Of a stretch of 64,000 nt of DNA, positions 49,095 to 58,378 are shown one piece after another. The DNA is from Bacillota bacterium. GTDB taxonomy: Bacteria > Bacillota > Desulfotomaculia > Desulfotomaculales > Desulfallaceae. The notes under the pieces were generated by a model. It saw only the letters and a list, made by a program, of their open reading frames with translations, was not told the origin of the DNA and made no database searches. Location: positions 56,475 to 120,474 of the forward strand of contig JAEXOR010000050.1 in NCBI GenBank assembly GCA_023439185.1, read 5' to 3'. The stretch's first letter is position 1. Every line of letters starts with the position of its first letter. Both the position numbers and the translations under genes were made by a program.

Positions 49095-50171
49095 TTAATT
49101 TTCCTGGTTATATTTTTCAGCCAACTCCTTGGCCAAATCCAGAATCTCTTGTCCGGCTAGCCCTCTTTGATTTACCTTGTTTACGTAATCGTCCTGGAGT
49201 GGTTTGATCATTTCTATCCATTTCGCGGTTTCCGCTTCAGATAATGTTGTAATTTTAAGGTCATAGTTTTCTTTTACCCATTTCACCGCTTCTTCATTTT
49301 GCTCATCCAACGCGCCAGCCATTTCCTCATCAAAATATTGCTTGTTAACTTCCTCAATAGCCTGCTGCAGTTCCCCAGGCAGCGAGTTCCATTTATCAAG
49401 GTTCATCACCATAAAGAACGTGTTGTTGGAAAGGAAAGGGGTTTTTGTTACATAATTAACCACGTCGGCAAATTTGAATCCTTTAAGGGTTTCTATCGGG
49501 GCCAGATTGCCTTTAACAACTCCCTTGGAAAGAGCATCGTATACTTCTGTCTGGGGCATAGACACCGGTGTCGCCCCAAGTTTCTTTAAAGTCTCAGTTC
49601 CCTGACCAGTGCTTCTTATTTCCAAACCCTTTAAATCATCTAGATTTTCGCACGGTGCCTTGGTCAACAAATCAGCGCTTCCGGTACTGAACAACATCAT
49701 CACCTTGGTGTCTTGAAACTCTTTGGGGTTCATTTTCTGTAATATCCCCATAGCCACCTTGCCTGCCACCCTAGCGTTATTATAAGTAATACCCGGCGCT
49801 TCGCAGACTTCCATTACGGGAAATTTACCTTTGGTATAGGCAACACAGCTTATACCAATATCGGCCACACCGTTAACCACTCCATCATAGGTTTCAACCG
49901 ATTTGAGCAGCGTTTCCGCAGGATAACTGGTGATTACCACCTGCCCGCCTGTGGCTTCTTTTACCGCCTCAATATAACCCTGCACCTTGTCCGTCTCCAT
50001 GGCGTGGGTACTGGGCCAGAAATGCACCAGTTTTAATTCTATCGGCTTCTGTGTCTTGGATTCTTTTGCCTTATCTTCATTTGACCCGCCGCAACCTGCC
50101 AACAGCATTCCCGATAACAAAATTGAGGAAACCAAAATAGCTATGCCGGTATTCCTTCGTATTTTTAACAA
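49095..50171 (-). CDS. dctP: TRAP transporter solute-binding lipoprotein
   Basis: 358 residues from TTG 50171 (AGGTGG) or a few codons upstream. The signal peptide has a lipobox (LSGMLLAGCGGS), so it is membrane-anchored outside the cell. The DctP fold is clear: ELKLVHFWPSTHAMETDKVQ, GLEIRSTGQGTETLKKLGAT with the substrate-carboxylate Arg in EIRSTG, and PLAPIETLKGFKFAD-like VVKGNLAPIETLKGFKFADV. It captures an organic acid. First gene of the dctPQM operon. Confidence 0.92.
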   Translation of the reverse strand: MLKIRRNTGIAILVSSILLSGMLLAGCGGSNEDKAKESKTQKPIELKLVHFWPSTHAMETDKVQGYIEAVKEATGGQVVITSYPAETLLKSVETYDGVVNGVADIGISCVAYTKGKFPVMEVCEAPGITYNNARVAGKVAMGILQKMNPKEFQDTKVMMLFSTGSADLLTKAPCENLDDLKGLEIRSTGQGTETLKKLGATPVSMPQTEVYDALSKGVVKGNLAPIETLKGFKFADVVNYVTKTPFLSNNTFFMVMNLDKWNSLPGELQQAIEEVNKQYFDEEMAGALDEQNEEAVKWVKENYDLKITTLSEAETAKWIEMIKPLQDDYVNKVNQRGLAGQEILDLAKELAEKYNQEN

Positions 50172-50183
50172 TATTAAGACCAC

Positions 50184-50555
50184 CTATCTCTATAGATTTT
50201 AAATCAGTAAAATTAAAGGCAATTGCAATATACAGCCGCTAACACATAATCATCTCTATACATAACAATAAGAATTAATCATCAGGGGCACTTTAGACTT
50301 TCAGGTTAAATATTATAGAAGCAAATTGCAAATCTTTAACCACCATATTAAAATTGATTGGTATTCCTTTCATGCTTATCAGCATTTACTCTTAATAATC
50401 CCCCCTCCCTTAATTGCTGTTTGTAACCTCCCATGTTTTTTATTTGCGCCCCTTTCGGACTAAGGCGATTTCCAGCAGTTCTCTGGGTCCCCTCCTTTTT
50501 TGATGTCTGAAATCTTTTACCGGAATATTTTATGTGCTTTGAATTATATGAATTT
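50184..50555 (-). promoter_or_regulatory. Long leader of the dctPQM transcript
   Basis: About 370 bases without a gene between the sigma-54 promoter and dctP. Part of it (around 50498-50560, with TTTTGATGTCT) resembles the leader before the cobalamin-adenosyltransferase gene at 58305-58380, so the duplicated block extends beyond the promoter. Confidence 0.5.
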
Positions 50556-50557
50556 TA

Positions 50558-50628
50558 AAGCAATTATTGTACCACTATATTTTGTATGGCAAATAACCAT
50601 TTTTACGACTCAAATAAATAAAATGGGT
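50558..50628 (-). promoter_or_regulatory. Sigma-54 promoter and upstream activator dyad of dctPQM
   Basis: Minus strand TGGTACAATAATTGC (GG at 50573-50572, GC at 50561-50560, ten bases apart). Upstream lies the inverted repeat ACCATTTT...AAAATGGGT (50596-50628). The dyad begins 36 bases from the GC, exactly as in the twin element at 58381-58449. Confidence 0.8.
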
Positions 50629-50723
50629 CTAAGTTAAAAAATATTTTTTCTCATAAGGAAAACATTTTTCATAAGAAAGGATGACGACCCATATTTGGTC
50701 CAGCACCAGGATACATCACCCCC

Positions 50724-51374
50724 CTAAATATCTCCTTGTTGAAGCAGCCTTTTATAATAGAAAGAGCTTGTGTAAAGTGCCGCAGCAGGATTATGTGCCA
50801 GTACACGGTCTTTAGTAAGCAGAACTGTCACCGGTGCATGGGAATACTTAATAAATAATGAATCATGTCCTACACACAGACCGACAAGTACATTTAAATC
50901 GGTTTCTTCTTTTTCCATAATTTTTGCTTGTAAGATGGGATTACACATCGCTTCAAAACTGCCTGGATGTACTTTTAATGCTTCGGGAATCCCGATTAAC
51001 GTTTTGTCAGTTGAACTTACTTTACAAACAACACCAAAACTTTGCAGGCCCTTGGCCTTAATTACTTGGGCAAAAAGTTTAGATTCATTTACTAAACCTA
51101 AACATGTTGCGATACCTATTTTTTTAGCTCCAATTTTTTTGGCAAAAACTATTATTTCTTCCACCCTGGTTAACTTGCCGTAATAGGCGCCTTCAATCTC
51201 CGCAGATGAGCGGGCCAGCAAGGAGTCTTCCCGGTCATTGCGATATAACTCTTCCACAGTCTCCAATTCAGTCCTATCTGTGGCTGTAGTTAAGCAATAT
51301 TTTGGAAAACTTTTATCCCGATGATCACAATTAAATGAATTACAGACCAGGCAATCGAACTTTTTTTCCAACAC
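50724..51374 (-). CDS. DUF1847 zinc-finger-like protein
   Basis: 216 residues. Cysteine-rich N-terminus (FDCLVCNSFNCDHRDKSFPK, YCL) followed by an alpha/beta domain (KIGIATCLGLVNESKLFAQV, MCNPILQAKIMEKEETDLNV, GLCVGHDSLFIKYSHAPVTV), the DUF1847 pattern. Cys and His residues suggest metal binding. Function unknown. The last gene of the mutase operon, 62 bases after glmS; it has its own GGAGG site. Confidence 0.8.
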   Translation of the reverse strand: MLEKKFDCLVCNSFNCDHRDKSFPKYCLTTATDRTELETVEELYRNDREDSLLARSSAEIEGAYYGKLTRVEEIIVFAKKIGAKKIGIATCLGLVNESKLFAQVIKAKGLQSFGVVCKVSSTDKTLIGIPEALKVHPGSFEAMCNPILQAKIMEKEETDLNVLVGLCVGHDSLFIKYSHAPVTVLLTKDRVLAHNPAAALYTSSFYYKRLLQQGDI

Positions 51375-51436
51375 GCCGCCTCCTATACGTTTTAACTAAT
51401 TTAAAAAGTCGGAATACCATCGCAGGTAACCGATAT

Positions 51437-51865
51437 TTAAATACTTAAATCATCCTTTAACGCCTGCACTGCATCTTGTGCTGTGCAAGTATTCCGGAAT
51501 GCCCGGTTAAAACCAATATTATGAAATCGTCTTTCGATTTCCGGCCAGTTCCGTTCAAGGTCCAGCGGGGCAGCAACCGTTCCACCCACATAAAGGATAA
51601 TATCTTTCAGTCCGGCCTCGATGCATTTTTCCCGCAACCCTTCGCAATCCAGAAGCCCCATGCCGTACATTGACGAAACAAGAATTGCATCTGCATCAAT
51701 TTCAATAGCGGCATTGATAAAATCCTGTTGAGGTACGACCGCCCCAAGAAAGGCAACAGTGAACCCCGCATCCTCAAAGGCTTTTTTAAGTACCCAACCA
51801 CCAATCATATGTGCATCTGAACCAATCGTGCCGATTACAACGCTTTTATTAACCGGTCTAACCAT
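51437..51865 (-). CDS. glmS: Glutamate (methylaspartate) mutase-type B12-binding subunit
   Basis: 142 residues. The cobalamin-binding motif DxHxxG is present (IGSDAHMIGGWVLKKAFEDA), as are the following SxL (VSSMYGMG) and GG (YVGGTVAAPLDL) signatures. It binds adenosylcobalamin through a His ligand and forms a complex with GlmE. Two carbon-skeleton isomerases are of this type, glutamate mutase and 2-methyleneglutarate mutase. The context (no ammonia-lyase, a reductase and a PrpD-like enzyme) leaves the substrate open. Confidence 0.9.
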   Translation of the reverse strand: MVRPVNKSVVIGTIGSDAHMIGGWVLKKAFEDAGFTVAFLGAVVPQQDFINAAIEIDADAILVSSMYGMGLLDCEGLREKCIEAGLKDIILYVGGTVAAPLDLERNWPEIERRFHNIGFNRAFRNTCTAQDAVQALKDDLSI

Positions 51866-51923
51866 TATTTTTCCTCCTCGTATGCTTTATTTTAATTTGA
51901 ACATTACTTAGATGTAATTAATC

Positions 51924-53375
51924 CTAAGGTAATCTTGATGCAAATTGTAAATCACTGACAACCATGTCAAAGCTCAATTCTTTGCCTTCTTTCTTGGACC
52001 TCTCCCCAAGTTTCTCTTCGTGATATTCCTTCACTTCCTTTGGTAGAGGGACGTTTCCGAAATTATAATACCTTACTGCGTTTTCCGCATCGCGCATGAC
52101 GACGACCTTTCCTTTGTTGTATTTCCAGGGAGTAACCATCGTATCTACCCAACCGGCCTCAACACCTTTGCATAAGCCAACAGCAATATCTCCGTCACCG
52201 GCTTCCAGGCACTTTTCCATCAATGCCCTAACTTCCATCTCAATCATTTGTTCTTCCAGCCTTAATTTTTCATTGTCCGCTATTTTTTGGGTTCCCATTA
52301 AGGTAAGTAAGTGCCTTGCCAATCGGACGGACTTGGCCATACCTTCCTTGGTGGGAGTTGCAAAGGCCTCATCTTGACATTTTAAAATAATATCAGTAAC
52401 ACCGCCCATAATCGGGATGATGGCATTCCAGGCAATCATGGCATTGGCTTCCTCAATCCGCGGCGGCCAGGCACCCAAGAATGAAAAAGCTCCCGTAACA
52501 AAAACCATGTCTTTATAACCAAAGCGCTCGCAGTATTCATAACAAAGCCTTTCGGTTACCCGGATCATCGCTGTATCCTGAATCATATTCATGTTTAACC
52601 CATGCAAAAGATTCTGGTATCTAACACCCTGCTCGGCGGCCAGCAAAGATTCCGAGACACAGACAAAGGACCGAAACCCCGCGCTATCATATCCAGTAAG
52701 GTTGCTGGGGTTCTGTGGCATTATCGGAACACCGTTTTCCGTATATATTCCCGCCAACCTGGCCTCATATTGATTGATTCTTATCTCTTCTTCCAGTGGG
52801 ATGTCCTTGCAATGGGCAATGACTTCCTGGAGAGAACGCACATTGCAGGCACTCCATCCCGCTGCCAGGGCAATCTCCGAGGCTAAACGCCCATCTTCGT
52901 CCGTAGAATTAAAGTATAAAGGGCACCGGGTCGCTTTTCTGATTTTGCGCGCCTCCTCAACGCCAAAGTTGACGATGGGCCAACCATTGAGCATTGTCTT
53001 GCCTTCTTTTCTACTTGCCTCAATTCCAGCCGCTGCTTTTTTAAAATCTAATTTCCGGGTATATGAATCAGAGAAAATTGTCCACGCCCCGCGGGGCAGC
53101 ATATCCGATTCCTCTTCCACATAGGTGAGGCCTTCAATCATATACTCCGTAAGCGCCTGACCAAACATGGGTTCATACGTATGAGTCCCATTTCGTTTTG
53201 CCTCCTCAAGCCTGAGGGCATAGCTTTTTCCTTCAGATAGCTCTTTAGCGGCTGCTATACACTCGTTAAGGTTTTCTACCCCTTTTCCGGTTTCCCACAT
53301 CGGAAGTACTTCTTCATTGCGGATCTTGAAGAATTGTTCGTCGGATAATCTTTTATTTCTAATTTGCACTGTCAT
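51924..53375 (-). CDS. glmE: Glutamate (methylaspartate) mutase-type catalytic subunit
   Basis: 483 residues. GlmE TIM-barrel signatures: VLPMWETGKGVENLNECIAA at the N-terminus, GWPIVNFGVEEARKIRKATR and GWSACNVRSLQEVIAHCKDI, TGYDSAGFRSFVCVSESLLA and LLHGLNMNMIQDTAMIRVTE. With GlmS and adenosylcobalamin it catalyses radical carbon-skeleton rearrangement. In glutamate mutase, Arg66, Arg100 and Arg149 bind the substrate. I did not map these reliably, so glutamate specificity is not shown. It overlaps the preceding flavoprotein gene by one base. Confidence 0.9.
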   Translation of the reverse strand: MTVQIRNKRLSDEQFFKIRNEEVLPMWETGKGVENLNECIAAAKELSEGKSYALRLEEAKRNGTHTYEPMFGQALTEYMIEGLTYVEEESDMLPRGAWTIFSDSYTRKLDFKKAAAGIEASRKEGKTMLNGWPIVNFGVEEARKIRKATRCPLYFNSTDEDGRLASEIALAAGWSACNVRSLQEVIAHCKDIPLEEEIRINQYEARLAGIYTENGVPIMPQNPSNLTGYDSAGFRSFVCVSESLLAAEQGVRYQNLLHGLNMNMIQDTAMIRVTERLCYEYCERFGYKDMVFVTGAFSFLGAWPPRIEEANAMIAWNAIIPIMGGVTDIILKCQDEAFATPTKEGMAKSVRLARHLLTLMGTQKIADNEKLRLEEQMIEMEVRALMEKCLEAGDGDIAVGLCKGVEAGWVDTMVTPWKYNKGKVVVMRDAENAVRYYNFGNVPLPKEVKEYHEEKLGERSKKEGKELSFDMVVSDLQFASRLP

Positions 53376-54844
53376 TAGCTTTTTCTCCTAACTTTTTTAG
53401 ATTTTAAGTGGTACATCGCACTATTTTCTGCTACAGGTTCCTTCGCAGCATTGCTCCCTGCTATACGGCCAAATACTATGCACTCGGGAATTGCATTTCC
53501 GGCCAGCCGGTTTGAACCGTGGATTCCGCCGCAAACTTCTCCGGCTGCATACAACTTTGGAATCGGCCTGCCCCAGATATCAATCACCCGAGCCTTTGTA
53601 TCTATCCTTAGCCCTCCCGAACAGTGATGAACCGACGGCCACTGGGCAATAGCGCAGAACGGCCCTTCCACTAAAGGAACCATACTCTTGGTCATCGGTT
53701 TGTTGAATTCGGGGTCCTTCCCATCCCTGATATACTGGTTATGTTTTGCAACCGTTCCTTGCAGGGAATCTCCGGGAATGCCTAAATTTTGGGCCAGCTC
53801 TGATATGGAATCGGCCATAACTATCCGTTTTCCGGCCAGGCCTTTGCGAATCTCATCCTCGGGAGTAGCAAGTTTTTCGAACACCTTCAAGTTAAGAATA
53901 GCGTAAGTTGGTTTCACACCTGATTTTATCTGGGCATTGGCCACGATGTCACGGCGGTCAAGTTCATTGACAAATCTATTGCCCAACTTGTTTACATACA
54001 ATAACCCAAAACCGGTCCCCGAGTAAGGAACAAGGGCAAATGAATCAATGATCCCCTTTTTAGGTTCTGCACAGGGATAGAGTTGAATGAATTCCAGGTG
54101 GAGCGCATCAGCCCCCACTGCCCTTGCAGATCGAATAATTTCACCGGTGGCGCCCCGCTGATTTGTACAGTTATACTCCGGCACCAAACTCGGATTAAAG
54201 TCCATCCGCATCCGTACATCTCTGCTAAACCCTCCGGACGCCAGGATTAGCGCCCTGTTCACCTTGACGTTCTTCTTTTCTTCACCTGATGTCGTTTCAA
54301 CTCCTAATACAGGACCATCCGTACCCTCGCGCCAGATGTGGGTAACTTGCGTTTTCAAACGAATTTCTGCTCCTCTGCTTAAGGCCAGATTCTTCAGTGG
54401 TTCCGTAAACCCACGGCCTCTGGCCTCAGCTTCTAAGTGACTACGGTGAGTAGAATGGCCCCCTATATGCGGAAGTGTCTCCCTCATCTTCGCTCCGGCA
54501 TCAATGAGCCAGTTCAGTCCCTCCGGCGCTGCCTGCACCATCACTTGGACCAACTCGGAAATGTTAAAATAATCCCCGCCCTTGAGCGTATCCTCCCAGT
54601 GCTGCTGCCACGAGTCATCACCCAAATTAAACTTTTGCCGAAGTTTGAGCTTACTGTCCCAAGAGCAATAACCGCCGCCGGAAATGATGGAATTGCCTCC
54701 GTAGCTAGGCATTTTTTCGAAAATAACGACCTTGGCACCCAGTCCGGCTGCCTCGGCTGCCCCTGACAACCCGGCAAAGCCCGATCCAACTACACCCACA
54801 TCAATTTCTTCATCCCACCTTGGCACGTTACCACCCCATTTCAT
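53375..54844 (-). CDS. Fumarate-reductase-like FAD enzyme (cytosolic)
   Basis: 489 residues. FAD fold VGVVGSGFAGLSGAAEAAGL and VIFEKMPSYGGNSIISGGGY, then the fumarate-reductase family active site: GNRFVNELDRRD (catalytic Arg region), VHHCSGGLRIDTKARVID (His and hydride-transfer region) and AAGEVCGGIHGSNRLAGNAI (substrate Arg). No Tat signal, heme motif or flavin-transfer domain, so it is a soluble flavoprotein like those that reduce or oxidise unsaturated dicarboxylates. Start ATG 54844 or GTG 54826. It probably acts on the C=C bond of the pathway intermediate. Overlap of one base with glmE shows a shared operon. Confidence 0.88.
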   Translation of the reverse strand: MKWGGNVPRWDEEIDVGVVGSGFAGLSGAAEAAGLGAKVVIFEKMPSYGGNSIISGGGYCSWDSKLKLRQKFNLGDDSWQQHWEDTLKGGDYFNISELVQVMVQAAPEGLNWLIDAGAKMRETLPHIGGHSTHRSHLEAEARGRGFTEPLKNLALSRGAEIRLKTQVTHIWREGTDGPVLGVETTSGEEKKNVKVNRALILASGGFSRDVRMRMDFNPSLVPEYNCTNQRGATGEIIRSARAVGADALHLEFIQLYPCAEPKKGIIDSFALVPYSGTGFGLLYVNKLGNRFVNELDRRDIVANAQIKSGVKPTYAILNLKVFEKLATPEDEIRKGLAGKRIVMADSISELAQNLGIPGDSLQGTVAKHNQYIRDGKDPEFNKPMTKSMVPLVEGPFCAIAQWPSVHHCSGGLRIDTKARVIDIWGRPIPKLYAAGEVCGGIHGSNRLAGNAIPECIVFGRIAGSNAAKEPVAENSAMYHLKSKKVRRKS

Positions 54845-54854
54845 CCCATTTGAG

Positions 54855-56219
54855 CTACTTCAATAGGAGCATTGGGATGAGAATCCGTATATCGTCCACC
54901 TCTTCCAAGTTATCCAAAAGCTCCAAAATGCCATTTATTCTTATCTCGGGGAAAGGCTTTTGGGCGAATTCTATGCAACCCTGGAATCGCTCACGGTGTT
55001 CCTCATCGGTAAGGGGGTTATCCGGGAAACCGGGGGGCACATCCATTTTCCTGAGATATTCTCTTCCATCCTTCATCACAACCCGCATGTCTAAAGGCGT
55101 GTGGCCCCGTTCTTCCAAGGAGGGTTCTGAAATTACGGTGACCTTTTCCACAAGCTTCAAGACCCCGGCATCCCTGATGGCAGGCTCTTCAAAATGGGCC
55201 AACTTTGATTCTTTTCTTATCAGAGCACTAGCTACACAATACCGGATACTGAACTGTGCATTGACCTTTGGATTGCTTCCAACCTGAAAAGGATGGCCGA
55301 CCAGTCTATAAGTATAAGGGGGGACCGTAATGTAAACATGATCGACATCATCGGGCCCAAAACATTCTTCTTTCATTAAACTCAGTATTACGTCAGTACT
55401 TCCCTGGGTTAGCCCGCAGCTCGGGTATTTCTTGAATACCAACCTCTCAACCTGGTATGTCTCCCCTAGCCCTGATGCTACGGTTTCCGCAGAAACTCGA
55501 TCCCTGCCGAAGAGGTGTAAATAGCCATACACCCCTTCGAGGAAATTTGTCGGTCCCGTGATGCCCTGCTTGGTTAAACGGGCGCATAGAATGCCGCTTT
55601 CCGCCACCCACCCTTCGATTACCCTTACTGCAAGAGACCCGTCCACATTGCTCTGGAAGCTGCCCCCGCATTTGTTAAATGCCAGAGCCAAGGCGTTCCA
55701 TGTTTCCTCTTCGGAAAGCCGGAGTATTTTCGCAGCCGCCGCTGTCGCAGCAAAAACCACACATACACCCGTTGGATCAAAGCCGTCGTACTCAGACTCT
55801 CCTAGATTAAGCCTTACAGCCACCTCAGTTCCAACGGTAATGGCAGTCAGGAAGTCTTTACCGCTGCACCCTCCCGCCAACTCGGCCGCAGCCAATGCGG
55901 CCGGTACGATGGCTGCTCCTATGTGAGCGCCTGGGGCGAGGGCGTCACAAAAATCAAGGGCCCTGGCCATTACACCATTTACAAAGGCTGCCTGCTGAGC
56001 GGGAACTTTACCTCCGTGAATTAGTATGGTTGACTCTTCTTTACCTCCAAGACCACGTGACCATTTCAAAAGGGTCTCACATCCCTCTGCCGAAGCCCCG
56101 GCAACTGTCGTCCCGATTATGCCCAGCACCTGGTTTTTGATTACCTTTATAACCTTTGGCGGAATTTCGTCGTAGTTAGTGCGGCAAATATACTCTACAA
56201 TTTTTCGTTCAAGCGTCAT
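54855..56219 (-). CDS. MmgE/PrpD-family protein
   Basis: 454 residues. The family is recognisable from LGIIGTTVAGASAEGCETLL, ARALDFCDALAPGAHIGAAI, PAALAAAELAGGCSGKDFLT and VEKVTVISEPSLEERGHTPL. MmgE/PrpD enzymes dehydrate 2-methylcitrate (PrpD), decarboxylate cis-aconitate or isomerise related compounds; a predicted His-containing active site lies in the helical part (GAHIGA). It lies 10 bases after the flavoprotein's start side and overlaps glmL by 11 bases. It is the enzyme most likely to define the substrate of this operon. Confidence 0.85.
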   Translation of the reverse strand: MTLERKIVEYICRTNYDEIPPKVIKVIKNQVLGIIGTTVAGASAEGCETLLKWSRGLGGKEESTILIHGGKVPAQQAAFVNGVMARALDFCDALAPGAHIGAAIVPAALAAAELAGGCSGKDFLTAITVGTEVAVRLNLGESEYDGFDPTGVCVVFAATAAAAKILRLSEEETWNALALAFNKCGGSFQSNVDGSLAVRVIEGWVAESGILCARLTKQGITGPTNFLEGVYGYLHLFGRDRVSAETVASGLGETYQVERLVFKKYPSCGLTQGSTDVILSLMKEECFGPDDVDHVYITVPPYTYRLVGHPFQVGSNPKVNAQFSIRYCVASALIRKESKLAHFEEPAIRDAGVLKLVEKVTVISEPSLEERGHTPLDMRVVMKDGREYLRKMDVPPGFPDNPLTDEEHRERFQGCIEFAQKPFPEIRINGILELLDNLEEVDDIRILIPMLLLK

Positions 56220-57651
56220 GATTCATCCCCCGTCCCATTATTGCTGCTTTGAGATATTTTTTGGCAATTCTTAAGGCCTGAACCGGGAAGTCTTCAGCTA
56301 ATAATCCGATGCCGTAAAGCACATAATCATAATCTATATACGCTTTTGGATTTTCGGGCTTTAAGCTCCATGGAGTTTCCGGATTGTATAGCGCCGCTCG
56401 TAAAATCCTTTCCGGATGCAAGCCGTATTTAAATATGCCACCAGTCCCGATGATATTTTTTGTTTCAAGCAAGTTTTTCCCATTTTGCACCATCACCTTT
56501 TCTCCCATTACAGAATACTCTTGGCGAATAGTCCCTGCATGACGCTCTACTGCAATAGAAGTGGCGCATTCGGCCAGTGCAATATCCAGGTCAAACTCGC
56601 TTTTGGTGGAGGGCACATACCCCACATTAACAGACAGATTTCTAATGTGTTTATCTATTTCCATTTCTGCTTTATTTGTCATAGGGTTCAGCGTTAACCA
56701 TTTGTGCAGAAATTTATCCCCACCTACAAAATTGTATATCGTAGGCGCGTTGTACCTTATTCCCAGATCACCTTCTACCGTCCTTTTTATTCGCAATTCC
56801 GGTAAGCCTTTAAGTATCGTTTGTGGTGTTGCAGGCAGTGAATCAAGAACAGAATGAATGTTCGTTGTCGCCCCGCCGATTTCTACGATAACCAAGCTGC
56901 CTATTCCAGGTTCATCCCCATGCCCGTCAGCCAACAACGCCGCCGCTTGCAACGTTGCCTTCGGCGTCGGCATGATTGCCTTCCCAATATAATCTTGCGC
57001 TTTCTCCAAACCTTTCGCCTTAACAATGTGAGCAATAAAAATATCGCGAATCAGTTTTTGTGCTGGTTCTACTTCCACTGTTTCTAGATTTGGTAGAACA
57101 TTTTTAGCTGTATAAAATTGCTTGTCCCCTTTTTCGAGAATGCTCTTTATATCGTTTGCAGCTACCCTATTTCCGGCAACTAATATTGGACAACTGACAT
57201 TGGAATTTGCAAGCTGCTTGGCATTATGAATAATTACATTTTTATCTCCTCCGTCCGTTCCGCCAGTTAAAAGAACAATGTCACATTTTGCAGCTTCTAT
57301 TTCCTGAATAATTTCCTCGTTTATTTCGAAACCATATGCACATATAACCTTGGCCCCTGCCCCTAACGCAGCCCTACGTGCGGCCTCCAACGTCAGTTCG
57401 GGGACAAGTCCTATAGCTGCCATTTTTAGACCGCCAGCCGCACTGCTGCTGGCGTATTTCCCTTGAATTTCTTTCTCGTTGAGTTCACAAGTATTAAATA
57501 AATTTACAAGTGCGTTATTTAATCCGATAGTGATGTCAGTGTCAACTGTCGTATATGCCTGAGCCCGGCCTAGAATGATTTCTTTTTCCAAATCAACGGC
57601 TATTATTTTGGTATATGTGCTTCCAAAGTCTACCAACAAGTATATGCTCAC
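56209..57651 (-). CDS. glmL: GlmL-type mutase reactivation/accessory protein
   Basis: 480 residues from GTG 57651 (GGAGGTG eight bases before). ASKHA-type actin fold: IYLLVDFGSTYTKIIAVDLE (phosphate 1 loop) and VIVEIGGATTNIHSVLD-like LVIVEIGGATTNIHSVLDSL (phosphate 2 loop). GlmL/MutL proteins use ATP to remove damaged cobalamin from the mutase. Overlaps the next gene; part of the glm operon. Confidence 0.9.
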   Translation of the reverse strand: MSIYLLVDFGSTYTKIIAVDLEKEIILGRAQAYTTVDTDITIGLNNALVNLFNTCELNEKEIQGKYASSSAAGGLKMAAIGLVPELTLEAARRAALGAGAKVICAYGFEINEEIIQEIEAAKCDIVLLTGGTDGGDKNVIIHNAKQLANSNVSCPILVAGNRVAANDIKSILEKGDKQFYTAKNVLPNLETVEVEPAQKLIRDIFIAHIVKAKGLEKAQDYIGKAIMPTPKATLQAAALLADGHGDEPGIGSLVIVEIGGATTNIHSVLDSLPATPQTILKGLPELRIKRTVEGDLGIRYNAPTIYNFVGGDKFLHKWLTLNPMTNKAEMEIDKHIRNLSVNVGYVPSTKSEFDLDIALAECATSIAVERHAGTIRQEYSVMGEKVMVQNGKNLLETKNIIGTGGIFKYGLHPERILRAALYNPETPWSLKPENPKAYIDYDYVLYGIGLLAEDFPVQALRIAKKYLKAAIMGRGMNHDA

Positions 57652-57693
57652 AGTTCTTTCACCTCCCATGGATTTGTTTGTATCAACCTTCCT

Positions 57694-58221
57694 TTAAAAC
57701 TCAATTCCTGCTTGAGCCTGAATCCCCGCGGCGTAATGATGCTTCTCTTCAGCAATTACGCTTATTGTATCAGCCAGTGTCCGAATGGCCGGCGGGGCAC
57801 CGCGCCCGGTCAGGATTACAGTCACATGCGGATGTTTGGACCGGAGGGCTGCAACTACCGAATCCACCTCAATCAGCCCATAATCCAAAGCAACATTGAT
57901 TTCATCCAAAATGACCAAACCGAAATCACCCTGAAGACACTCCTGGGCCAGTTCCCATCCCTGGCGAGCCAAATCCCTGTCAACTTGTTCGGGATTATTC
58001 ATGTTTACAAATTCATTCCTGCCCACCTGCTTAAAAAGAATCTTGTCGTGGCCAAACTGGCTGAGATGTTTGTATTCCCCGTAATAGGGCCTCCCTTTCA
58101 TGAACTGAATTACCGCTACTTTAATCCCATGTCCCAAGGCCCTAACGGCCATACCCATGGATGATGTTGTCTTGCCCTTGCCATTGCCGGTAACAACTAA
58201 GATTAGACCTTGCTTATACAC
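57694..58221 (-). CDS. cobA: Corrinoid adenosyltransferase (CobA/BtuR family)
   Basis: 175 residues from GTG 58221 (AGGAAGGTGATAAAC); a longer frame starts at 58260 without a ribosome site. Walker-type loop LVVTGNGKGKTTSSMGMAVR and the family motifs VIQFMKGRPYYGEYKHLSQF, LVILDEINVALDYGLI and VILTGRGAPPAIRTLADTIS. It transfers adenosyl from ATP to cob(I)alamin, making the cofactor for GlmES. First gene of the operon behind a sigma-54 promoter, so cofactor supply and mutase are induced together. Confidence 0.9.
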   Translation of the reverse strand: MYKQGLILVVTGNGKGKTTSSMGMAVRALGHGIKVAVIQFMKGRPYYGEYKHLSQFGHDKILFKQVGRNEFVNMNNPEQVDRDLARQGWELAQECLQGDFGLVILDEINVALDYGLIEVDSVVAALRSKHPHVTVILTGRGAPPAIRTLADTISVIAEEKHHYAAGIQAQAGIEF

Positions 58222-58378
58222 GTTTATCACCTTCCTGGTGCCGGACCAAATATTGGCCATCCTTTATTCGCTGAAGTAATTTATGGCAGATCCCCGAACC
58301 CCCTTCTATTTTGATGTCTTTGACCACTTTTGCCAGAGTACTTTTGCACTTCAATTTGAGAAACTTATTTGAAGATTA

